Notes under the pieces: model-generated
What the model was told of the DNA's origin: nothing
Seen by the model: only the letters and a program-made list of their open reading frames with translations
Databases searched by the model: none
Translations under genes and position numbers: made by a program
DNA from: Mesorhizobium sp. 1M-11
Lineage (GTDB): Bacteria; Pseudomonadota; Alphaproteobacteria; Rhizobiales; Rhizobiaceae
Assembly: GCF_001303895.1 (NCBI RefSeq)
Contig: NZ_LJSD01000054.1
Location: forward strand, 62,001 to 126,000
Direction of reading: 5' to 3'
Length of the DNA stretch: 64,000 bases
Part shown: positions 1 through 7,755 of the stretch, in pieces
Layout of the letters: each line of letters begins with the position of its first letter
Numbering within the stretch: the stretch's first letter is position 1

Positions 1-122
1 ATCTGATAGCTGACGGCAGCCTGCGTCATGCCAAGCTCGCGCGCCGCCTTGGTGAAAGACAGATGCCGCGCGACCGCTTCGAAGACGCGTGTGGCGGTGA
101 GAGGCGGAAGTTGAAAGCTCAT
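1..122 (-). CDS. LysR-family regulator, N-terminal fragment (cut by window edge)
   Basis: The reverse strand from the ATG at 122 encodes about 40 residues, then leaves the window. They contain a LysR winged-helix start of the GcvA/AmpR style: an FEAVARHLSF segment followed by helix-turn-helix residues TKAARELGMTQAAVSYQ. In this family the domain binds promoter DNA and represses or activates the divergent gene and its own gene. The neighbour read in the opposite direction is a small DUF1127-like protein, 217 bp away. The effector domain is not visible, so the ligand cannot be guessed. Confidence 0.85.
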   Translation of the reverse strand, partial: MSFQLPPLTATRVFEAVARHLSFTKAARELGMTQAAVSYQ

Positions 123-144
123 AGCTATAAGCTGTCTTTATGAG
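118..144. promoter_or_regulatory. Inverted repeat at LysR start, candidate operator
   Basis: CTCATA and TATGAG form a perfect 6-bp inverted repeat with a 15-bp spacer. It overlaps the LysR start codon and faces the DUF1127-like gene. A smaller AGCT/AGCT pair lies inside it. The position suits LysR autoregulation, but no binding data can be seen. Confidence 0.3.
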
Positions 145-218
145 TCATGATCGACGTTCAATTGGAAACAAAGGCGTAACGACACGACATTCTGCTTCAA
201 CGGATCAGATGCATTTAA

Positions 219-319
219 AGCAATTCCAGCAAAAGTGCACAGCGGTTTTGCGTCCGGAATTGCGTGGAACAAAGACCTAGAGCGTTCCGCGTTTCCGTAA
301 AAACGAAAACGCTCTAGGC
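219..319 (+). repeat. Intergenic palindromic repeat, family A, copy 1
   Basis: About 100 bp made of two hairpins in series: one built on CAATTCC/GGAATTG, one on AGAGCGTT/AACGCTCT. A near-copy in the same orientation lies at 25672-25772. The layout resembles short palindromic intergenic elements common in Rhizobiales genomes. It ends about 20 bp before the DUF1127-like start, so it lies in that gene's promoter or leader. Confidence 0.8.
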
Positions 320-338
320 ATATCGGAGGCGTTCCGCC

Positions 339-518
339 ATGACAACGACACAGCAATTGATGCTTTCGGTTTCCAGTCACCGCTGGCTGTCCTGGCTGGC
401 CGATGGTTTTGGACGCCGTCGGGGCGTGCAGCTCGACGTCAGGGAATTGTCGCCGCACCTTCGCCGCGACATCGGCCTGCTCGACGGCAACGATCCCTGC
501 GGGCGCTGGCAAAGCTGA
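339..518 (+). CDS. Small DUF1127-like protein (59 aa)
   Basis: The reading frame encodes 59 residues. The ATG is preceded by a good ribosome site (GGAGG at about 325). The C-terminal half carries ELSPHLRRDIGLLDGNDP, which matches the LRDIGL-type core of DUF1127 (YjiS-like) proteins. These are small, basic proteins abundant in alphaproteobacteria; some relatives have been linked to RNA metabolism or phosphate and stress responses. The gene is divergent from a LysR regulator, an arrangement often seen for this family, so regulation by it is plausible. No catalytic function is implied. Confidence 0.75.
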   Translation: MTTTQQLMLSVSSHRWLSWLADGFGRRRGVQLDVRELSPHLRRDIGLLDGNDPCGRWQS

Positions 519-533
519 TTGGCAGGCCCTACG

Positions 534-938
534 CTACGTGTTCGGAGCAATGAGGGTCAGTGAAGGAAAATAGGTTCGGAAGCGGCCAACATAGCGCGTC
601 AGAATCGGCTGTTGGGCAACTGCGGCGTGTGCACCGACAAAGAAGTCCGGCAACACACCTGTCCGTGAGCCACCGGCGCGGCGATATTGCGTAAACACCT
701 TCCCCGCAAGGAACAGCGCCTCCCGGGGTATCGATAAGACCTCGAGACCAGCTTCCTCGATGAATGTTTCCAGGTCTTCAATCCGCTGATATCGGACTGC
801 GAGTTCTGCGTAGACGATGTCGTTGATGAACAACGGTCCTTGCAAGCTGCAGGCCTCGAGCTGTCTGACCGACCAGTCAGCCCAATGGGGATCGTTCGTA
901 ACCAGGTCGAGCAGGACGTTGGTATCGACCAGCGTCAC
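534..938 (-). CDS. PIN-domain (VapC-type) toxin, possibly inactive
   Basis: The 134-residue protein is a single PIN domain. VapC toxins are Mg-dependent ribonucleases that cleave tRNA or rRNA and are neutralised by the partner antitoxin. Conserved acidic positions D5 (DTN), E45 (YAE) and D98 (LPDFFVGAHA) are present. The segment after it reads LTRYVGRFRTYFP, where relatives normally have LTRD; Y116 thus replaces the fourth metal-site aspartate through a GAT to TAT change. This may weaken or abolish the nuclease. The start overlaps the end of the antitoxin gene by 4 bp (ATGA), so the pair is translationally coupled. Confidence 0.87.
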   Translation of the reverse strand: MTLVDTNVLLDLVTNDPHWADWSVRQLEACSLQGPLFINDIVYAELAVRYQRIEDLETFIEEAGLEVLSIPREALFLAGKVFTQYRRAGGSRTGVLPDFFVGAHAAVAQQPILTRYVGRFRTYFPSLTLIAPNT

Positions 939-1168
939 TCCTCGCCCCGTGTCAGCGCCATGATCGCATCCGTGTCGAGACCGGCTCCGGCATGGCCGCG
1001 CAATCTTGCGAACCGACTCGGCGGCCGCTTCTTGTCAGCGCGTGCGATTACCACGCTGCCGTCCGCAGCGCGCTGGAAGTCTACCTTGCTGCCGGGCACG
1101 ATCCCCAGAAGGTCGCGGACCGGCTTTGGGATCGTAACCTGGCCTTTGGCTGTAACTGTCGTCGCCAT
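935..1168 (-). CDS. AbrB/MazE-family antitoxin
   Basis: The 77-residue protein begins with a swapped-hairpin AbrB DNA-binding domain (TVTAKGQVTIPKPVRDLLG, then PGSKVDF). Its charged C-terminal tail (FARLRGHAGAGLDTDAIMA) is typical of antitoxins that wrap a PIN toxin. It should bind its own promoter and block the downstream toxin, with which it overlaps by 4 bp. An inverted repeat 9-40 bp upstream of the start fits autoregulation. Confidence 0.88.
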   Translation of the reverse strand: MATTVTAKGQVTIPKPVRDLLGIVPGSKVDFQRAADGSVVIARADKKRPPSRFARLRGHAGAGLDTDAIMALTRGEE

Positions 1169-1176
1169 CTTCGCCT

Positions 1177-1208
1177 CGGTAATGATTTATTTTCTAGAGG
1201 TATTACCG
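1177..1208. promoter_or_regulatory. CGGTAAT/ATTACCG inverted repeat, candidate toxin-antitoxin operator
   Basis: A perfect 7-bp inverted repeat (arms 1177-1183 and 1202-1208, 18-bp spacer) lies immediately upstream of the antitoxin start at 1168. The spacer is AT-rich and could include promoter elements. AbrB-type antitoxins usually bind such paired sites in their own promoter; binding here is inferred. Confidence 0.5.
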
Positions 1209-1237
1209 ATCGCCTCCTCTTTAACTCAGGATGAGGC

Positions 1238-1945
1238 CTACCCAACACCCACATAGCGTTTGACGGCCGCCGGATCGGCGCGCAACGCTTCGGCTGTCAT
1301 GGTCTCGCGGTTGCGGCCGTTTTCGACAAAGGCGACGCGGTCGGCGACGGCAAGCACCGCCTCCACCCGCTGCTCGACCAAGATGGTCGAAACGCCGAGG
1401 CCGCGCAACTTGGCGACCGTCTCGCGGATCTTCTCGATCATCGACGGCATGAGCCCTTCGGTCGGCTCGTCCAGCAGCAGGACCTGCGGCTCCAGGCAAA
1501 GCGCGCGGGCCATGGCAAGCATCTGCTGCTCGCCGCCCGACAGCGTGCCGGAGCGTTGCCTCAGCCGTTCGCGCAGGCGCGGAAACAGGTCCAGCACGGC
1601 TTCGCGCGTCGCCTGGCCCTTGCCGCGCGCCATCAGGCCGATCTCGATGTTTTCGGCAACGGTCATCTCGGCGAACAGCCGGCGACCCTGCGGCACATAG
1701 GCGACGCCGGCCTTCGGCACCTCATGCGCGGCCAGTGTCGACAGCTCGCGGCCTTCCAGGCTGATCGAACCGGCCGCCGCCGGCACGAGCCCCATGATCG
1801 CCTTCAGCGTCGTCGTCTTGCCGGCGCCGTTGCGCCCGAGCAGACACAGCACCTCGCCCTTGTTCAGCACAAGGTCCAGCCCGTGCAGCACCTGCACTTC
1901 GCCATAGAAACAATCGAGCCCGTTGATGGTGAGCAGCTCAGCCAT
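1238..1945 (-). CDS. livF: Branched-chain amino acid/amide ABC transporter ATPase (LivF type)
   Basis: The 235-residue ATP-binding subunit sits on the cytoplasmic face of a HAAT-family importer. Walker A is GRNGAGKT (37-44), the signature LSGGE is at 135-139 and Walker B VLLLDE at 155-160. The size and the EGLMP segment after Walker B are typical of LivF. The ATG at 1945 was preferred over an upstream in-frame extension because the protein then starts as the family does (MAELLTINGL) and overlaps livG by 8 bp. It is the last gene of the minus-strand operon (binding protein)-livH-livM-livG-livF. Confidence 0.93.
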   Translation of the reverse strand: MAELLTINGLDCFYGEVQVLHGLDLVLNKGEVLCLLGRNGAGKTTTLKAIMGLVPAAAGSISLEGRELSTLAAHEVPKAGVAYVPQGRRLFAEMTVAENIEIGLMARGKGQATREAVLDLFPRLRERLRQRSGTLSGGEQQMLAMARALCLEPQVLLLDEPTEGLMPSMIEKIRETVAKLRGLGVSTILVEQRVEAVLAVADRVAFVENGRNRETMTAEALRADPAAVKRYVGVG

Positions 1946-2669
1946 GCGCCGCTCCGAGATACGCTTCCTGAACCTGAGTGTTGGCGCGGATTTCCGCCGG
2001 ATCGCCCTCGGCGATAATCCGGCCGGCGTCGAAGACGGTGATGCGATGGGCAAGCTGCATCACCACCGGCATGTTGTGTTCGATGATCAGCACAGTGGCA
2101 TCGAGCGCGATCTCGCGGATCAGGGCGACGAAACCTTCGATCTCGCCATCGGAGAGACCCTGCGTCGGCTCATCGAGGATCAGCAGTCGCGGCTGCAGCG
2201 CCAAGCCCATGGCCACTTCCAAAAGGCGCTGATGACCATAGGCAAGTTGCCCGGCAGGCGTTCCTGCCCGCTCCGCCAGCCCCACCTGCTCCAGGGCTTT
2301 CATCGCGCCTTCGCGCACCGCGCCCCTGGAGCGACCGTCGGTCAAGGTGCGCTGCACCGAAAGCGCGACATTGTCGTAGGCGGAAAGATTGGCGAAGACG
2401 CTGGTGACCTGGAACGTATAGGCGATGCCCAGCCGCACTCGCTTGTACGCCGGCAGGTTGGTGATGTCCGTGCCGGCGAAATCGATCGTACCCGACGACG
2501 GCAGGATGCGGCCGCAGACCAGGCTGACGAAGGTCGTCTTGCCGGCACCGTTCGGGCCGATGATGGCTCGGATCTCTCCCGGCATCAGGCTGAAGTCGGC
2601 GCTGTCCACGGCGCGCAGGCCGCCGAAATGGCGCGACAGGCCCCTGGTTGTCAGCAATGGCTGCGTCAT
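1938..2669 (-). CDS. livG: Branched-chain amino acid/amide ABC transporter ATPase (LivG type)
   Basis: The 243-residue second ATPase of the importer has Walker A GPNGAGKTT near residues 38-46 and Walker B LLILDEPTQGL. It has the degenerate signature LAYGHQ and the IIEHNM switch region expected of LivG. The ATG at 2669 was chosen because it overlaps the livM stop as ATGA; the alternative GTG nine bases upstream is possible. It pairs with LivF to power the LivHM channel. Confidence 0.93.
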   Translation of the reverse strand: MTQPLLTTRGLSRHFGGLRAVDSADFSLMPGEIRAIIGPNGAGKTTFVSLVCGRILPSSGTIDFAGTDITNLPAYKRVRLGIAYTFQVTSVFANLSAYDNVALSVQRTLTDGRSRGAVREGAMKALEQVGLAERAGTPAGQLAYGHQRLLEVAMGLALQPRLLILDEPTQGLSDGEIEGFVALIREIALDATVLIIEHNMPVVMQLAHRITVFDAGRIIAEGDPAEIRANTQVQEAYLGAAHG

Positions 2670-3628
2670 GGCAGCCACCCGATCCAGCGACGGCGGACGA
2701 AACCAAGGATACCCTTCGGCGCAAACAGCACCAGGAGCACGAGTGCGGCGCCAACGATCAGCAGCCAGGCAGAAGTGTAGCTGCTGGCGATGTCGGTCAC
2801 ATAGTAGATGAACACCGTACCGACCAGCGGACCGAGCGTGGTGGCGGCGCCGCCGGCCAGCACCCAGAGCAGCGGCAGGATGGAATACTGCACCGAGGCG
2901 AAGTTGGAGCCGACATAGCCGAACAGCAGTGCGTAAGCAGCACCGGCCGCGGCGCAGAAAACGCCGGACAGCACGACCGCCGCCAGCTTGTTGGCGAAGG
3001 TGTCGTAGCCCAGCATGCGCGTGCGCTCTTCATTCTCGCGGATCGCCACCAGGACACGGCCGAAGCGCGAGCGCACGATGGCGAGCGTGACGAACAGCAC
3101 GATGGCGAACAGCAGGAGTGCTGCGAGATAGCGCACGGCCGGTGCCGTGAGGTCGAGACTCGCATTGCCGACCGTCAGAATGCGGCTCGCCTGCTGCAGA
3201 ACCAGTCCCTGGTCGCCACCCGTCCACTGGTTGAAATAGACGATGGTCAGCACGAAGGCCTGCGCGAACATCATGGTGACGATCATGAATGCGACGCCCG
3301 AGGTGCGCAACGCCAGCAGGCCGACGACCAGCGACAGCAGCGCGCCGCAGCCGAGACCGGCAACAAAGGCGGCAGACACACCGAAACCGAGATAGGTGAT
3401 CGCCAGTCCGCTGCCATAGAGGCCGGCGGCAAAGAACATGGCGTGGCCGAGGCTGAGCAAGCCGGCATAACCGAACAGAAGATTGTAGCCCATAGCGAAG
3501 GTGGCCAGCACGAGGATGCGCGCGAACAGGCCATGGTGATAGTCGGGCAGCAGGAAGTTCAATGCGAACAGCACGACCACCACGGCCATGTGCAGTCCAT
3601 AGATCCTTGCCGTCGACGCTTCGGTCAT
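2666..3628 (-). CDS. livM: Branched-chain amino acid/amide ABC permease (LivM type)
   Basis: The 320-residue inner-membrane permease has many hydrophobic helices and the family segment MGYNLLFGYAGLLSLGHAMF near residue 50. The NEERTRMLGYDTFANKLAA stretch is the cytoplasmic loop that docks to the ATPases. It forms a heterodimer channel with LivH. ATGA overlaps with livH upstream and livG downstream show tight translational coupling. Confidence 0.93.
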   Translation of the reverse strand: MTEASTARIYGLHMAVVVVLFALNFLLPDYHHGLFARILVLATFAMGYNLLFGYAGLLSLGHAMFFAAGLYGSGLAITYLGFGVSAAFVAGLGCGALLSLVVGLLALRTSGVAFMIVTMMFAQAFVLTIVYFNQWTGGDQGLVLQQASRILTVGNASLDLTAPAVRYLAALLLFAIVLFVTLAIVRSRFGRVLVAIRENEERTRMLGYDTFANKLAAVVLSGVFCAAAGAAYALLFGYVGSNFASVQYSILPLLWVLAGGAATTLGPLVGTVFIYYVTDIASSYTSAWLLIVGAALVLLVLFAPKGILGFVRRRWIGWLP

Positions 3629-4506
3629 CGGGCCGCGGTTCCGAACAGGCCCTGCGGGCGGAACACCAACACCATGGCGACCACCAGCGTTGCGATGAGC
3701 TTGGCAAGCGTTGGCGAAAAGAACATCGAGACGATGCCGTCCGAGAGGCCGATCAGTAGCGCCGCAACCACCGTGCCGCGCAACGAGCCCAGGCCGCCGA
3801 TGATGACGACGATGAAGGACAGCAGCAGTGGGTCCTGTCCCATCAGGTAATGCGCCTGGCTGATCGGCACGATCAGCACTGCGGCGAATGCCGCGAGCAT
3901 GGCCCCCAGCGCGAAGACGCCGGCATAGACGCGCTCGACCGGGATGGCGAAGGCCTGCGCCATTTCGCGGTCATACTGGGTAGCGCGCATGACGAGGCCG
4001 ATTCTCGTGCGCGTCAGCACCAGCCACGTCGCGACGAGCAGCAACGCCGATGCGGCAATGATCGAGAGCTTGTAGCCGGAATAGCCGAACCAGGGCAAAA
4101 GCACGCGATAGCTGAAAGGCGGCGTCACCGGCCGCGCTTCCGGCCCGTAGAGGCTGAGCGCCAGTTGCTGGATGATGTAGAGCAGGCCGATGGTGGCAAC
4201 GATGGTGGCTTCCGGATCGTAATTGAGCCGGCGCAGCACCAGCCGTTCGGAAAGCAGAGCAACGGCACCGACCACCAGCGGCGCCACGATCAGCGCCGCC
4301 ACGAAACCGATGGCGGGATGCGTGCCGAGCGCCGTCGCCACCGCCCACGCAAGCACCGCGCCCAGCATGAAGAACTCGCCATGGGCGACGTTGACGATGC
4401 GCATCACGCCGAACACCAAAGATAGGCCAAGCGCGGTGAGCGCCAGCACGGCCGCAGTGACCAGCCCTTCCAGTGTCGCGAGCAGGAGATGCGGTCCGAA
4501 AGCCAT
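3625..4506 (-). CDS. livH: Branched-chain amino acid/amide ABC permease (LivH type)
   Basis: The 293-residue permease contains the LivH hallmarks LSLVFGVMRIVNVAHGEFFMLGA near the N-terminus and YDREMAQAFAIPVERVYAGVF in the loop contacting the ATPase. About eight transmembrane segments are apparent. It is the first permease gene after a 369-bp gap carrying a large inverted repeat, downstream of the binding-protein gene on the same strand. Substrate cannot be told from sequence: the HAAT family covers branched-chain amino acids, urea and amides. Confidence 0.92.
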   Translation of the reverse strand: MAFGPHLLLATLEGLVTAAVLALTALGLSLVFGVMRIVNVAHGEFFMLGAVLAWAVATALGTHPAIGFVAALIVAPLVVGAVALLSERLVLRRLNYDPEATIVATIGLLYIIQQLALSLYGPEARPVTPPFSYRVLLPWFGYSGYKLSIIAASALLLVATWLVLTRTRIGLVMRATQYDREMAQAFAIPVERVYAGVFALGAMLAAFAAVLIVPISQAHYLMGQDPLLLSFIVVIIGGLGSLRGTVVAALLIGLSDGIVSMFFSPTLAKLIATLVVAMVLVFRPQGLFGTAAR

Positions 4507-4598
4507 TCAGGCGCTGGTCCCGCCTTCGGGCAGGGCAATTGCACATGCCACTCGGCGTGACATGAAGCAGGGTCTGGATCGCCGCACCTTCTTCCAGG

Positions 4599-4802
4599 TT
4601 CCGGAATGGATCCCCGACACTCTCCAGTCGCTTCGCTTCTTACGAGGTCGAGGATGACGGAGCTTGGGGAAGCGCTTCAGCCAATCTCCAACGTCGGCAC
4701 CATCGTCACCGCTGGAGATGAGCCGCGGCATCGCAAGCTGCGTCATCCTCGACCTCGTGAGCGACCGCAGGGAGCGGCAAGTGTCGGGGATCCATTCCGG
4801 AA
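4599..4802. repeat. Large imperfect inverted repeat between binding-protein gene and livH
   Basis: The left arm starts TTCCGGAATGGATCCCCGAC and the right arm ends with its reverse complement; similarity continues inward through GAGGTCGAGGATGACG. Together they form a palindrome of about 200 bp in the 369-bp gap between livH and the binding-protein gene. No transposase or long frame lies inside. In RNA it would fold into a long hairpin inside the transporter transcript, where it could stabilise the upstream binding-protein mRNA or limit read-through to livHMGF. Confidence 0.75.
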
Positions 4803-4875
4803 CGCTGAAGGGAGTGACACCAGCCGAAGCATGACCACGTGCAATTGCGGCTTCGAACGACAGCAAGGCCATCAC

Positions 4876-6174
4876 TTACAGGGACTGCTTGGTGTAGTCG
4901 GCTTCCGGCTCGTACATGCCGTCCTCGATCGTCGTCTTGTGCACGACCTTGAGCTTTCCGCCTTCCAGCTTGGAGATGTTCTGGTGGCCGAAGCACTGGT
5001 GGATCTTGCCGTTGAAGAGCTTCTTGCCTTGCGGATGCTCCGGCCCTTCGGCGAATTCGGTCAGCGCCTCGGTCGCCTCGACCAGCTTGGCGCGATCTTC
5101 CGGCCCCTTGTAGCCGGCATCCTCCATCGCCTTCTTGATGACGTAGAGCGTTTCCCAGCAGCCGAACATATGTGCGGCGGTGGAGACATCCTTGGCGTCG
5201 GCGACAGCAGCACCGTTGTCGTCGATGCCAACGGCCGTGCGGTAAGCCTTCTGCGCTTCCGTGTCGTCAGCCTGCGCGTAGCGCGGCGAACCTTCCCAGA
5301 AATGGCTGCCGTCGAGATATTCGAGACCAGGGCTGTTGATGTCGACAGCTTCCAGCGAGTCGATGAAGCCGAACAGCTTCGGCCCGCTCGAGCCGTAGAA
5401 ATCGCCCAGTTCCTTGACGAAGGTGAGCACCGCCGGCCCGACCATGACATGGTAGATGGCATCGGTTTCGGGCGGGATCTGCGGGAAGTATTTGGTGAAG
5501 GAGGATTCCGTCGGCGGGATGGCGATCTTTGCGACGACTTCCGCGCCCGCCTTCTGCAGGGCTGGCGGCAGGTAGTCGCGATGGTCATAGCCGAAAGCGT
5601 AGTCTGGGAAGATCATGGTGACCTTCTTGCCGGCATTGGCGGCGATCCAGGGCGCAACCGAAGTCACCTGCGCGCGCACATCGGTGATGCCCGGCTGGAA
5701 GACGTAACGATTCAGCTTGCCGGAGGCGACGTGATAGCCTTCCGAGACGACATAGTACGGGATCTTCAGTTCGCCGGCCGTCGGCGCGGAGCCGACCACG
5801 ACATTGGAGAACAGGGTGCCGTAGACGATGTCGACCTTATGCTGGTTGGCAAGCTTGGCCACCACTTCAGCACCGCGGGCAGCGTCCGTGCCGTCGTCCT
5901 CGATGACCACTTCGATCGGCCGGCCGTTGATGCCGCCGGCGGCGTTGATCGCCTTCACGGCCGCTGCGGTCGTTCTTTCATACCAGCGGCCATAGGCTGC
6001 ACCGATGCCGGTGCGATGCGCCTGGAAACCGATCTTGATCGGTGCCGAACTCTGCGCCTGCGCATAGCGCACGAAGCCGGGCGTGGCGGCGAGACCTGCG
6101 CCGGCTGCCAGTCCTTTCAGGACGGTGCGGCGGGATGCCTTGCCCTTGGTCAGATCGAAGAAGCGGCCGGTCAT
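4876..6174 (-). CDS. HAAT-family ABC transporter substrate-binding protein
   Basis: The 432-residue periplasmic binding protein belongs to the Leu/Ile/Val-amide (type I) fold. The N-terminus carries a twin-arginine signal (ASRRTVLKGLAAGAGLA, then an AQA cleavage site), followed by IKIGFQAHRTGIGAAYG and INGRPIEVVIEDDGTD, typical of this family. The ATG at 6174 was chosen because AGGGGG lies 8 bp upstream; an ATG at 6189 is the alternative. It delivers ligand to LivHM. The ligand is unknown; its length (over 400) and Tat signal resemble the amide/urea branch more than classical LivJ. Confidence 0.9.
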   Translation of the reverse strand: MTGRFFDLTKGKASRRTVLKGLAAGAGLAATPGFVRYAQAQSSAPIKIGFQAHRTGIGAAYGRWYERTTAAAVKAINAAGGINGRPIEVVIEDDGTDAARGAEVVAKLANQHKVDIVYGTLFSNVVVGSAPTAGELKIPYYVVSEGYHVASGKLNRYVFQPGITDVRAQVTSVAPWIAANAGKKVTMIFPDYAFGYDHRDYLPPALQKAGAEVVAKIAIPPTESSFTKYFPQIPPETDAIYHVMVGPAVLTFVKELGDFYGSSGPKLFGFIDSLEAVDINSPGLEYLDGSHFWEGSPRYAQADDTEAQKAYRTAVGIDDNGAAVADAKDVSTAAHMFGCWETLYVIKKAMEDAGYKGPEDRAKLVEATEALTEFAEGPEHPQGKKLFNGKIHQCFGHQNISKLEGGKLKVVHKTTIEDGMYEPEADYTKQSL

Positions 6175-6299
6175 CGAGTTCCCCCTCATGGCATTGACCC
6201 GCGGCCACAGGCGGCCGCACGAAAATCACGAGGCAAACCAAGCATCAAACCCCCGCCAAGGCAAGCTAGCATTCCAGCCTTTGCCGCGGCGACAGACCG

Positions 6300-7724
6300 T
6301 TATCCGGCGGTGGGTGTCGCGAGCAGCCAGAGGCCGAAAAGCGTGTATGCAACCATCAGCACGGTGAGGGGAACCTGCAGCAAAACCGCCTGTGGCATCA
6401 TCGGCTCAAGGCGCGATGCGGACGCATGGGCGACAAGCACAGCCAGGATGTGTCCGCCGACGATCAACGCCGCCTGTGTGTTCCATAGCCACCAGGCGGC
6501 ATCCGCACCGGCCGCGATGCCTGCGGTGACTGGCATGTTGGCCGTTCCGAACAGATCCCATCCCAAGGCGAAAGGATCGGACAGCGCAACCAGCGCATAC
6601 TGGCCGTTGACGAGCACGTCGGTGAGGTAGTGCGCGATGTGATAGGCAAGCGCGATCGGCACGATCGACCAGACGAGCAGCCCGGCGACCCTACCGAAAG
6701 ACAGGCGGCCGGCCAGGCTGAGACCAGCCAGGATCGATACGCTGAACAATAGCGCCAGCATGAAGAACGTCGCGACGAGGCCCATGCTGCCGATGCCGAT
6801 CATCGCAGTGCGGCCGGGCAGTTCGAGCGGGTTGATGCCGTTCAGGCCGAACCAGAAGAAGGTTCGCATCAGCCCATCGAAGGATACGGACGACAGCGCG
6901 AGCAGCAGGAAGGCGGCGCCGCTCAACGGCAGCGGTTCCACATCGAGCAGCTTGGCTCCGGGCCAGCACAGCGACAGCTTTCCGCTCTCGTTGCGCTCCA
7001 GAATGGAAAAGCGCGCGAGCATCGAAAAGAAAACGCTCAGGAACTCGCCCCGGCTGCTCCAGCTTTCATAGCCAAAGACAAGCATCAGAACGAAGCTGAG
7101 CAGCCAGTAGATGCCGGCCGCCGTTGCTAATTTCGCGGGATCATCCGGCGCGGGATAGACCAGTTCGAACCAGGAAAAGCCGAAGAAAAACAGGAAGGCC
7201 GGCCAATAGCCGAGCCATGACGGCATACGTTCTCCCCGGCGCCCGGCGCGCGTCAATCGTGTGACGATCCGCCAGGGTCCGTACCATGGGTTCAGCCATG
7301 ACCAGAGATTGCCAAAAACACCCTGAGCCAACGTCACGCCGGTCCACAACAGGGTCCAGATCGTCAAAGGCAAGGGATTGGAGAGGGGATCACGGCTGCC
7401 CCAGAACCCGGCTGCGATCAGGGCGACAAAAAGCGTGAAGGAAAGCAGGCTGACCGCCACCCCCGCGCCATCTGCGAACCGGAAGAGAAACAGACGCCCA
7501 TGCCAGACACGGCCAAGGGCGTCGGCGGACACCAGGCTCAGGACCAGAAAGGATGCGGCCACCGCGAAGGCACCGCCGGCGAGGTAATAGTTGGTCGGCA
7601 AAAGCAGGACATGGCCGCGGTCGGAAGCGTGGGCCAAGGCCTCAACGGGAAGAAGCGGGGCCGCGAATGCCGATGCGGCGAGCGCTGCCCACCGACTTTG
7701 CCGATGATTGAACTGTTTGCTCAT
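6300..7724 (-). CDS. Polytopic membrane protein of unknown function
   Basis: The 474-residue protein has an apparent signal or first helix (ALAASAFAAPLLPVEALAHA) and about ten to twelve hydrophobic segments over its whole length. From memory it resembles membrane proteins that databases label fenitrothion hydrolase (AHA start, LPTNYYLAGGAFAVAASFLVL helix); that label rests on thin evidence and I do not adopt it. The start at 7724 (MSKQFNHRQ) leaves 31 bp after the pncB stop, so the two genes are probably cotranscribed. Confidence 0.75.
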   Translation of the reverse strand: MSKQFNHRQSRWAALAASAFAAPLLPVEALAHASDRGHVLLLPTNYYLAGGAFAVAASFLVLSLVSADALGRVWHGRLFLFRFADGAGVAVSLLSFTLFVALIAAGFWGSRDPLSNPLPLTIWTLLWTGVTLAQGVFGNLWSWLNPWYGPWRIVTRLTRAGRRGERMPSWLGYWPAFLFFFGFSWFELVYPAPDDPAKLATAAGIYWLLSFVLMLVFGYESWSSRGEFLSVFFSMLARFSILERNESGKLSLCWPGAKLLDVEPLPLSGAAFLLLALSSVSFDGLMRTFFWFGLNGINPLELPGRTAMIGIGSMGLVATFFMLALLFSVSILAGLSLAGRLSFGRVAGLLVWSIVPIALAYHIAHYLTDVLVNGQYALVALSDPFALGWDLFGTANMPVTAGIAAGADAAWWLWNTQAALIVGGHILAVLVAHASASRLEPMMPQAVLLQVPLTVLMVAYTLFGLWLLATPTAG

Positions 7725-7755
7725 CCGGAGAACGGCAAACCGACGCCCGCCTTGC

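Noticed and set aside
4599..4802. Insertion sequence or MITE
   Set aside because: No transposase frame and no obvious target-site duplication were seen; kept only as an inverted repeat.
4606..6630. 674-residue plus-strand open frame
   Set aside because: It is antisense to the binding-protein gene, His/Arg/Asp-rich with no fold, and begins in the palindromic repeat. A GC-rich shadow.
6300..7724. Annotation as fenitrothion hydrolase
   Set aside because: The resemblance is to database labels on membrane proteins; nothing in the sequence shows an esterase active site.
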